A DNA stretch of 64,000 nt from Medicago truncatula (Eukaryota > Streptophyta > Magnoliopsida > Fabales > Fabaceae), in NCBI RefSeq assembly GCF_003473485.1, contig NC_053049.1, positions 5,704,001-5,768,000 on the forward strand, written 5' to 3'. The translations under genes and the position numbers were made by a program. Numbering within the stretch: the first letter of the stretch is position 1; each line of letters starts with the position of its first letter. The notes under the pieces are model-generated. The model ran no database searches. It saw nothing but the letters and a program-made list of their open reading frames with translations, and had not been told where the DNA came from. Shown in pieces: positions 1 to 9,198 of the stretch.

Positions 1-369
1 TTTTGCTGATATAGTATATAATTACGCTTAAAATTTTCTTGCCATAAAACCTTTGGAAATAACAAGTGAAATATGTTGTCTTTAATAAATGCATATGATA
101 TACATAATTAAGTGGATACTATCAAATATTCAAGTCCTTCATTATAACAGAAATATTTTACTAAACTTATCATCCGAAGAGGATTTTCATTTGTCATAGA
201 TGAATATTCAGATGGTATATTTGAAGTATGTGTCTTGTAATTTTTTTTCCTTTCTACTCTGTGTGTTGAAAGTAATGCAAACTACTTGGAACTTGATTTA
301 TTCTCAAGGTTACTTGATTTTCTTCTATATATTTGTTTTCTACTTTATTTCAAGTTTCTTGTATTTTAG

Positions 370-2379
370 GTTTGTGCTATAAAAGCTCCTGGTTTTGGGG
401 ACAATAGAAGAGCAAGTCTTGATGATCTTGCCATTCTTACCGGAGGAGAGGTGATGCGCTGCCTATATTTTATTAATCAGTTTTCGTATTTGGATTACTT
501 ATGTTCTATTAAGCAATTTTCGTGTATGGACTACTTATTATGCTGAAAATGATCGCAATGAATATGTGAACAGGTCATCACGGAAGAGCGTGGCATACCT
601 CTCGACAAAGTCCGGCCCGAAATGCTTGGCACTGCAAAAAAGGCAAGTGGCTTGAACCAACATAACTATTCTTTGGTTCCTTTAATGTGTTATAAAAAAT
701 CTAATTAAATGTGCAACAGATTACCGTCTCCATTGATGACACTATTGTTCTACATGGTGGTGGGGATAAGAAGTTTATTGAAGAGAGATGTGTCCAGGTA
801 TTTTTTTAAGAACCAAATTTCACTTGTGCACCCTTTATTTCTTGAAAAATGTTTTTACCATTTAGCCAAATGGTTTTTATTTCTATATCAATTTATTACA
901 GAACGTTGATTTTGATGAAAATATTACTGGATCTTAAATTAGACCTTTGATAGCAGGCTGTTGATAAAAATGGTTCAACAAACGTAATTTGTTTACTTTA
1001 TGAATATGCACAAATATCATTTTGTAGTTGAGGGACGCTATGCACAACAGTTCTGCGACATTCGATAAAGAAAAGGCACAGGAACGGCTGTCAAAACTCT
1101 CTGGCGGTGTTGCTGTTTTCAAAGTTTGTCTTTCATCCTTAAAACAACTACTTTATGATGTTTATTTCAATTTTTATTCATTACCTTACATGGAAGATGG
1201 ATCTAAACATCTACAGGTTGGTGGTGCTAGTGAGGCAGAAGTTGGGGAAAGGAAAGATAGGGTAACAGATGCTTTAAATGCCACTAGAGCAGCTGTGGAG
1301 GAGGGTATTGTTCCAGGTAACTCAATTTTGTCATTTCTGATGGTAGAACAAGTACGAGTATGCAGAGCAGTGTTGTCAAATAGTGGCACTATAGCGTGGT
1401 GGAATTTGAAAAAACTTCTACTGTTTTGTGTGGCGTTATAACTTATAACATTTGTAACATAGCAGAATTTGAACAAACTGTTATTTTCTGCAATCTGCAA
1501 TTGGCAACACTGATTCCATAGTTAGAGTGAAACAAGTGTCATGCACTTCATATTCTTGTTAACAGCTTTTTGATTACTCGTTCATCTATTAAAAGTCTGT
1601 ATGTAATTGTTTTATCAAGGTGGTGGAGTTGCACTCTTATATGCTAGCAAAGTCTTGGAGAACCTTCAAACTAAAAACGAGGACGAGAGAAGAGGAGTAC
1701 AGATTATTCAGAATGCACTCAAGGTTTGTGCTGTTTCTAACACTACTTTTTTTTGTCCATGAATTCCCTTCACTATTCTGATTTTACCTGGAAAATTTTC
1801 TTTATTTCTAATAATGTATATTACTTGTCATAGGCACCAACATATACAATAGCTTCAAATGCTGGTTTTGATGGTACCCTAGTTCACAGCAAATTGTTGG
1901 AACAAGATGATTTTAATTTGGGTTTTGATGCTGCTAAAGGTCAGTAACCTGTTTACGCAATTGAGATTATATTCGAGTCCATTGTGATTTATCCTATGCT
2001 GTCTTGTTTATCAAACCTTTACATTTGAGAATAAATATCTGAAAAATTATACTTGTATTAAAAAGAATGTTGTTTAATTATGATGCTTATTCTGCTAAAA
2101 CAGGAACCTATGTTGATATGGTGAAGGCTGGAATTATAGATCCTGTTAAAGTTGTTAGAACAGCTTTGGTAGATGCTGCCAGGTAAGATCATATAATGAC
2201 ATTGCAATCTTTTCTATGCATATGTTATCGTATATTACTATATGTTAAACTTTTCTGTTTTTCCCTAATTCAGTGTTTCGTTGCTACTGACGACAACCGA
2301 GGCATCTATTGTGGAGAATATGAGTGACAAGAATAAACCTCCCCAAAGGGTGCCAGATATGGATGATTTGGACTACTAA
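370..2379 (+). CDS. CPN60: Mitochondrial CPN60/HSP60-like chaperonin, 3' part (5' exons lie before the window)
   Basis: GroEL-type chaperonin subunit that folds imported proteins, presumably in the mitochondrial matrix. Nine exons read as one frame of 272 residues: 370-450, 574-642, 720-797, 1028-1123, 1217-1316, 1620-1723, 1834-1939, 2104-2182, 2274-2379 (stop TAA). Recognisable family text includes [27 protein letters not shown], the cpn60 signature [12 protein letters not shown] (split by the 1317-1619 intron), VQIIQNALK and [20 protein letters not shown]. Bases 1-369 read as the preceding intron, so the N-terminal half is outside the window. All junctions are GT-AG except intron 643-719, which starts GC. 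The C-terminus ends in PDMDDLDY and lacks the Gly-Met tail common in this family, which suggests a divergent CPN60-like paralogue. The family is certain; mitochondrial targeting is inferred because the transit peptide is not visible. Confidence 0.93.
1368..1512. repeat. MITE-like inverted-repeat element inside a CPN60 intron
   Basis: About 145 bp bounded by CAGTGTTGTCAA and its near-perfect inverse TTGGCAACACTG. Inside it has the blocks 'caaatagtggcactatagcg' and 'gaatttgaacaaactgtta'. Related sequence occurs at 32392-32770, 36406-36580 and in part near 26390. No clear target duplication is visible, so the superfamily is not assigned. Confidence 0.65.
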
Positions 2380-3162
2380 CCTGCTTCAACAAACGATGAA
2401 AGCAATTTTTTGCATCAGTTTTCTACTTATCGAGGAAGCTACTAAAGTTTAAACTTGGGGGGTCTAATTTGAGGAGCGAGATTGAAATTATGCAGCCTAC
2501 GATTCAATGTCATAGGGAAAGTTCATGTCTTATTCAAGTTATCATAATCAATAGGTTAAGATTTAAACTTGTCCCATTCTTTAGGTGTCATTCATCCTTT
2601 GTACTATAATTTTTGTAACACAAGTACAAATCAAAAAAGTTTTGAAACAGTTTTTTGTTTGACGCTAATATTTAAAAATGAATGGAGTGGAATGGACTAG
2701 AGAGCAGCGTAACGGAATGAAATAAAATTCTTATTCTATTGTTTGAGTATTTTGTAATGGAAGAAAGCAAATTCCTGTTTCATGGTTTCGACTTTGGATG
2801 AATTGTGTTATGACTTTAGTGTAATCTAAACAATGAAACATCAATCCATTCTATTCTATCTCATTTCATCAGTTCAAAGTCACCAAATTTCATTTTCTGG
2901 ACTCGTTTTTTGTTTGATCATTCAACTCATTGTTACATGCTTCTATAGCTCTGTCATCTTAGCAGTAGAAGCTAGGCCAAAGTTTGTAGAACTTTCTGCC
3001 TCTTAAAGCCAACATTCTTTATTCCATTTGTCAAAAATGCATTGCTTAAAAGCACATTCATATGCCTAATTTACTAATTTTAACCTCAAAATGTGATTGC
3101 TAATGACAACAAAATAATGTGAACGTATCTTCTGCAATCTATACTAATAAACACCTGCATCA
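2380..3162. other. Convergent spacer between CPN60 and the LBD gene
   Basis: The first part (to roughly 2640) is probably the 3' UTR of CPN60. From about 2680 to 2870 there are opposed GGAATGGA-like and CCATTCTATTCT-like runs that may be an old inverted-repeat element. The part next to 3162 would hold the 3' UTR of the minus-strand LBD gene. No gene is seen. Confidence 0.5.
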
Positions 3163-4531
3163 TCAACTGGTACAATTTGTCAAAGTAAACAATGTTGCTG
3201 CACCTTTCAGATCATGATCTTGATCTTGAGCTTGAACTTGTGTTTGTTGAATGTAGTCACCATCTGATTTAATCAATCCATCGTCTATCTTAAACAAAAC
3301 CGCTTCATCACTGCATATCATTAGCCAAAAACTGGATCATGTTAGATGTTGTACATGCCAGTAAAGAACAGTATATAACTATATATGGCAATTTAACATC
3401 AAATAATCATAAATGCATGTCTATTCTGTCAATAATGGCTTTTTACATCATATATCAAATATTCCATTAATGTCTAATCCAAGCATACACTATAGACATA
3501 TATTACTAGAAAAAAATTGGATTACATACAGAAAAACATGAAATTCGTCTCTAGTTTTAATGTTAAGTGATAGAAATGCGGAAATTGAAGACCAATTTCA
3601 TTTATTGTTTTTTATAGGAGAGGGAGAATTTTGTTAGAAGCATTGATAGAACCTCCTACATAATACTCCATCAATGTTCAACCCATACTACTAACCATAT
3701 TTCTGTCGGTAATGCAACTTTTTCAAGTTAATGACATAAACATTAAGAAAAGAAGAAGAAAAAAAACCTGTGGTGAAGTATTTCTCCGGAGTCGAACCCT
3801 AATTCATTTCTTTCATCACAAGGTATATCAAGAATTGGCTTATGATCATACTCATCACTAGCATTACTACTTTGGCCATGCAATGACAATGATGATAGAG
3901 AAATAGCCCCCCAATTATTATTATGTTGTTGCAAAGGAGTTGTATTAACACTACTACTATTTCTTTCTTCAGTTATAATGTATTGTTCTTGTTCCTGTTC
4001 CTGTCCATGTTCTTGTAATTGTGGCACAACTTGTTCTTGAACATTGTAATGATAATGAGCCGGCACAGTACCCGGAACAATAGATCCTGATGGATTATAA
4101 AAACCTAACAATGGGTCTGAATTCATAATACCTTGATCACCATAATTAACCTGTATTTGTTGTTGTTGTTGTTGAGATTGTGATCGAAATATCGCGAGTT
4201 GTTGATGAACAAGATCAAGTTCTAATTTATAATATTCAATTTGAGCTTGAAGATCTTGAATATATTTATAACAACCACCAACAGGATCATTAGCCCGCAT
4301 ATCAGATTGAAAAATGATCGTCCTCATGGCTTGATCTTTAAGAGGAGGGTCAAGAAATTTAATGATTTTATTAATGTTGCTAACTCCAAATAATTTGTGT
4401 GCATTAAGGAATTGTCTTTGTCTATCATGAGGAAAGTAAGGTGCTAGAATGCAATCAGGTGCACATTTTCTACGTTGGTATTTACATGCAGCACATGCTT
4501 GAGTGGTGTTATTGTTGTTTTTGTTGTTCAT
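3163..4531 (-). CDS. Class I LOB-domain (LBD) transcription factor
   Basis: Plant-specific nuclear DNA-binding protein of the LATERAL ORGAN BOUNDARIES DOMAIN family. Two exons on the minus strand, 4531-3768 and 3310-3163, joined at phase 2 across a 457-bp GT-AG intron, give 303 residues ending in TLFTLTNCTS. The C block is complete (C13-x2-C16-x6-C23-x3-C27, with KYQRRK). The GAS-type block follows (APYFPHDRQRQFLNAHKLFG), then DPVGGCYKYIQDLQ and a leucine/isoleucine-rich zipper-like stretch, which mark class I. After about residue 115 the protein is rich in Gln (including QQQQQ) and Asn. From memory it resembles the LBD22/LBD27 group rather than typical LOB or ASL members, but no alignment was done. 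The start is the only Met before the C block. Reading through into the intron would give an artificial FFFFFF tail. Confidence 0.92.
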
Positions 4532-4646
4532 GGTTTTTTTGGAAGAGAAAAATGTGGAATTGGTGCGTTTCCGGAGGGGAAGGTGGTTGTTAGGAAGGAG
4601 ATTAATTTTCTCTGAGATGGAGAGAAATGGAAGGAGAGGACATAGA

Positions 4647-4654
4647 CATATATA
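4647..4654 (-). promoter_or_regulatory. Candidate TATA box of the LBD gene
   Basis: Minus-strand CATATATATG lies about 115 bp upstream of the LBD start codon, which would leave a leader of roughly 80-90 nt. Position and sequence only; the region is AT-rich, so chance matches are common. Confidence 0.4.
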
Positions 4655-6238
4655 TGGAGATTGAGGTTTTTAGACAAATTAAATAATGTATATTCTTTAA
4701 CGGATTTAACTAACTTTGTTAATTTTTGGAATGTGGGATATATATTACATATTTAGAACTTGGTAATGACAATTTGTTAATTTAATTAGCATCATGCAAT
4801 GCAAGTACTTCTATTTTTTCCTTCATTAACTATTTGGCTATCTAACATTGTGAAATAGTTTATTAAGACAAATGACAAGTGGACACATTTTCTACAACAA
4901 TGAGACCTCATATGTACTCACGGTGAACAATACCTATTATTGTCATTTTTTTAATAATTTTTTTGGATAATAAAAGAAGGGTATTTTTGTAACACATATT
5001 TGAGGTTGTGTCATTAACTATTTTCACACTACAAAATGCACAAGGAAATGTATGTTATTAACCACTTATTTAACATATATCTCATTAATCATTTAGAGAA
5101 CTTTGTTAACCTAAAATGTATATGGTGAAGTTTAAAGTGATAATATTTCAACGCATAAATTTCAACATTGTTTCTTAAAACTATATGGTGAAGTTTCTAT
5201 CATTAAGTTGACACTATGGACAACTTCGGGAAAGAATTTAATTTCATGTATGCCTACATAATTTTAAGTATTAATATTGGATAAATGGAACCAATTGTGG
5301 CTACATAACTAACAAACATCTCACCTCTCTCGACACTTATATTCGAATATTCAACTCAAATTTGGTTAGGACTTAAACATATAAGAACCCAATCTAGAAT
5401 AAAGACTTGTTTTTGGTTGAAAAGTCTCGTGACTCGATCAACATTATTTTTTTTTAAGAGTTGACGTCAATGAAAACTTATTTTACGTTTTCTGATATCC
5501 TATTTATTATGACCTAAGATAAGTCTAAATGATATTAGGTATTTTAGGTGATGAGTCGTGCTTTTCAGCAGGATCTAGAGAGATACTTTGATAGTACTCG
5601 GTGAAAACATGTTATACCAATTTCACCTCTCTCATCTCTCTTATTTTATTTTTGTCATCTTTTCTATTTACTCAATCAACATTATGGAACACTATATGAT
5701 TATTTGAACACTATGTCAACCTGTGATAACCTAAACAAGATGGAGGTGAAAAACCTGCATTGTTGTTGTCTTTGCTTTCTAAAATTACATGGTTGATGTG
5801 TGAATTGAAACAAACGTTATTGAATTTAACAAGATAACAAACATTGGTAGCATATGTCATAATTCAATCCCTACTCTTTCTATGCTCAACCATAGAAATA
5901 TGTCTCCTACTGTTCTAGATGTTTACACTCGGATGATTAGTTGTTTGATAGTATGGTTGGTGTTTCTTTTTCTTTTTGGATAATATTTCATGTACATCTT
6001 TTTTTTCATACATACATTATACCACCCCATGTGAGAGTGTGTGAGAGACAATAAATGTAAGTTTTTTTGTGTGTGGGGATCACATGGACACATGTCATAA
6101 TTATGTGTGGGACCTAAGGTGGTCTATATATCATTACTCCTCTCTAGATTTAGCACTAAATGGCTTCAGTTATCTATCAAACCTACTTTAAATTAAGCCC
6201 ACCTATATAATTAGTGAAGAAAACACCATAATAAACCT
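4655..6238. other. AT-rich spacer, no gene seen
   Basis: Upstream region of the LBD gene. No open reading frame with recognisable content on either strand. The stretch at 6001-6130 (CACATGGACACATGTCATAA and GTGTGGGACC) resembles sequence at 11830-12010 and may be a degraded MITE. Confidence 0.5.
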
Positions 6239-6502
6239 AGGAAAATTATTGTTCTTACTTCAAAAATTGCTCTCAAACATACCCAGCAGTAGTTAATTAT
6301 TGTTCAACTTTTCAGCGGTAGTTAAATATCGTTGAATATTTTTTAGACGGTTCAATCACTTTTTACACCGTTTTAACTGATTTTAAAAATGTCCAACGAT
6401 ACTTAACTGTCGTTGGAAAGCTAAACATCAGTTAACTGCCGTTGGGCCAACGACAGTTGAAAAAAAGAGCATTTTGAGAAGTGAGGAATAGTTTTCTGAA
6501 CA
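6239..6502. repeat. Inverted-repeat element with GTTAACTGCCGTTGG-type palindromic motifs
   Basis: The ends are imperfectly inverted: 'gaaaattattgttcttac' on the left pairs with the complement of the right end 'gaggaatagttttc', and 'aaaattgctct' pairs with 'agagcattttg'. The interior carries repeated motifs: CAGCAGTAGTTAATTA, CAGCGGTAGTTAAATATCG, CCAACGATACTTAACTGTCG and CAGTTAACTGCCGTTGG. The same motif family recurs at 29790-30160. I do not recognise the element; it may be a non-autonomous DNA transposon. Confidence 0.5.
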
Positions 6503-7292
6503 TAGGTTTTTTGAGTCTTTAAAGAAAAAAAAAAACAAAGATGTTATTTCAAATTATCTTTTTAGATTCCCGAAAATAAAATTATAGGAAATAAACATTT
6601 ATATGTTTGTTACAAGTTTATTAAACTTAATTTATGGATATAAATGTTCTTGAGAATAGAAAAATTTCCTCAAGGTTGAGAATAAATCTCTGAAGATAAG
6701 AATAAATTTATTTATAAGTAGATATTAACTCTCTATTACGAAAATTCATGTGAATATTATAATATTTACAAAATATTTTTTTTAGAAATATAGCTAAGAA
6801 TAAAAACCATATACTTCATTCCTAAGAATAAATCTAGTAAATTGTTGTAAGAAAATAAAATAAATTTAAGTAAACTTGAAACAAACATCTTAAATAAAAT
6901 AATCCTATGACACTTAATGTGAGTACTCTAGATATTTTCCTCAACTCAAATTCACAATGATGAAACCTGAGCTTAATCTTTTTATTTTCTTTGATAAAAC
7001 CTGGAATCAGAAGAACCTCTAAAAATAGAAAGTCTAATGTAATTTTTGAATACCGAGTGTATAAGCCAAAAAGAAAAGAAATCATTTTGAGAAAACAACA
7101 AAATCAAATTATGAACAATATAAATCAAGGTGGACTCAATTAATATATACCATACTACCATTTGCACATGCATATACACACAACACCTAAAATTGAAGAA
7201 TAAAGTATTTAACATAGCTAACCAAAACAAACGAAGATAATAAAACCAAGATTATTACATGAGTAAATTAACCAAGAGGTCACAAAAATCAA
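6503..7292. other. AT-rich spacer, no gene seen
   Basis: Downstream flank of the PADRE gene. Low complexity, A/T-dominated, with no coding potential that I can support on either strand. Confidence 0.5.
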
Positions 7293-7901
7293 CTAATTTG
7301 AACTTGAAGACTCTAAATTAAATTTGTCAATTAACGTAGAACCTTTAAAACTACTTGAAACACTCCATTGATCGGAGTTTGCCACCGACGACGACGAAGG
7401 CACCCCGTTACCGCACTTAGCCACCGTTCTTACACTTTCTATCAAGGCCTCCGTCCTCGACTCTTGCGACAAAATCTCCGACAACTTCTCTGGACTTATC
7501 ACCAATTTCACCTTCCACACTCCACTACTATTGTACCTCGGAAACACTTCATGTTCCGACCAACTATTGTTATTATTGTTATTGTTGTTGCTATTCTTGT
7601 CACATGTGGACATTCGATACGGAGTTAACGTTTCGAATGTTTCACCAAATTGTTTGACAATATTTTTGAGAGGGAGAAGGTAGTAAATTTCACCAGCTTG
7701 AAGTTCTTCGTTTTTTGAGAGTGGTTTAGAGAGTGTGTTACGGTTGTTTTTGAAAATTCCATGGTGTGGAAACTCGTTGGTTATGCATTCAACCGTTATG
7801 GGAGAATAAAGTTCCATGATGCCTCCATTTGATGTTACAATTCTTACCATTGTTTCTTCAAAATCTCCATGATGAAAGCCTTTGAATACGCAATTACCCA
7901 T
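7293..7901 (-). CDS. PADRE (DUF4228) domain protein
   Basis: Single-exon protein of 202 residues beginning MGNCVFKG, the common N-terminus of plant PADRE/DUF4228 proteins; the MGNC start could be N-myristoylated and palmitoylated. Family landmarks are MVRIVTSNGGIMELYSPITV (about residues 18-37), HHGIF (about 47-51), LQAGEIYYLLPL (about 68-79), and the C-terminal VWKVKLVISPEKLSEILSQE. A run of nine Asn (about 105-113) and a Ser-rich tail are low complexity. Members are often stress- or pathogen-induced, but the biochemical function is unknown. A four-codon upstream ORF overlaps the start codon (see findings). Identity is firm; the role is not inferable. Confidence 0.9.
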   Translation of the reverse strand: MGNCVFKGFHHGDFEETMVRIVTSNGGIMELYSPITVECITNEFPHHGIFKNNRNTLSKPLSKNEELQAGEIYYLLPLKNIVKQFGETFETLTPYRMSTCDKNSNNNNNNNNSWSEHEVFPRYNSSGVWKVKLVISPEKLSEILSQESRTEALIESVRTVAKCGNGVPSSSSVANSDQWSVSSSFKGSTLIDKFNLESSSSN

Positions 7902-7908
7902 TTTGCAT

Positions 7909-8533
7909 GAATCAATAATAATATGATATGATGGATCTATATAAATATGTATAATGTATAGTTTGCAAGATTTACTTTGAGGTGGTGGTGAAGGGTTGAT
8001 TATAAGGGTTTGAATTTAAAGGAGAGTGATGATGAATGAGGAGGTTTCTTGAGGGTTTCTTTTTGGTAGATGGATGATGAGTAGCCGACACAAAAAGGTA
8101 TCAAATCCTTTCTTTGTTATTAATTGATTCCATAAACTAAGATTGCCTATATTTGTCTATGAAGGTATCGGGTATGGGTATGTATGGCATTTGCCATTGA
8201 TTGGTAGCTATTATAGGGGAGTGGTCCCACTTTGCTTATATTATTGAGAAGATCTTAGTTAATCAAGATTACGATTATTAAAGTTTCTCTTGACAGAAAT
8301 TATTAATATGATGCATGAACAATTTTATCTTAAAAAATTGTACGAAGAAACAAAGTATAAGGTGATAAGGTCAAAAGGTCAACGATTGAGAATAGATAGC
8401 TGACACAATTAAATATAAATCAAATGCATCAATATTAATTGACACATTTGTCTCTTATATAAAAGATCGAAGGAAGTATTATTTTGTTGAAAAAATAATA
8501 CTACAATTGAATGTAATTTCTTTTTATTTAAAA
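7909..8533. other. Upstream region of the PADRE gene
   Basis: Probably holds the promoter and leader of the minus-strand PADRE gene; a TATA-like TTTATATAGA lies at 7937-7946, but very close to the ATG. Otherwise AT-rich without recognisable features. Confidence 0.4.
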
Positions 8534-8740
8534 AAGTTTCTGAAATGACACGAGAAATCAAGAATTAGGAAGGAGAAAGGCCGGTGGTGGGCATTTGGGA
8601 AAGTAGGGCCGATCGGGTGTCTTTCATTCAAGCAACAAGAAAGAAGACGAACAAAACCAAGTGAGAGGCCGGAGGTGGAAAAAGAGTCAAGTCGATCAGG
8701 TTCGACAATCGAGAGAAGCAAAAGAGTGAATTGGACTTCT
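8534..8740 (+). pseudogene. rps3: Nuclear copy of a mitochondrial rps3 fragment (NUMT)
   Basis: The plus strand encodes [18 protein letters not shown] then GKVGPIGCL and a charged stretch ending ERSKRVNW. This matches, from memory, the plant-specific insert of mitochondrial ribosomal protein S3 ([19 protein letters not shown] in Arabidopsis). The segment has higher GC than its neighbours. The TGA sits where the family has a basic residue, consistent with CGA to TGA decay after transfer. Only about 70 codons are present, so it is not functional. The 3' border is set where the similarity stops; flanking bases to about 8790 could be further organelle DNA. Confidence 0.75.
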
Positions 8741-8940
8741 AGACTCACGGTTCAAAGAGCATTTAAGCCTATCTATTATTTGAAGATCATCCACTAAACA
8801 AGTATATCTCACATACCATGAGAATTAAACCCAATTTATTATAAGGTATAAATTAACTCATTATCAACTAAATCAACATTTTAGATACAAAATTTATGAG
8901 TACTATTTAAATAAACAATAATATTAATGATATCCCCTAA

Positions 8941-9198
8941 AAGATTAAGTCGCTTGTCTTTACGTGGTTGAAGGCGAAGTATTCCTCTCTTCCCCTCAAT
9001 TATCATGGCTGGTAGCTTAGCTCGTTCACCATTTTGGGCATAGACCAAGTGTTTCTTTTCTTTTTATCTTTTGCTTTGTATGAGAGATTTTTGTAAATAG
9101 TGTTTTGGACAATGTTGTTTTTTCCTTAGTACGTCTTGTGCTAGGAAAAACTCTTTTGAGGTGGTAATATAATTCATTTTAGCTTCTTCAAAAAAAAA
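8941..9198 (+). mobile_element. 5'-truncated LINE tail
   Basis: Plus-strand text reads FTWLKAKYSSLPLNYHGW, like the last residues of legume L1-type reverse transcriptase ORFs. It is followed by a 3' UTR ending in 'ttagcttcttc' and a run of nine A. No target duplication was found. The assignment rests on memory of such tails. Confidence 0.45.

Noticed and set aside
7368-7628. Plus-strand 86-codon ORF with Arg runs
   Set aside because: Antisense shadow of the PADRE gene.
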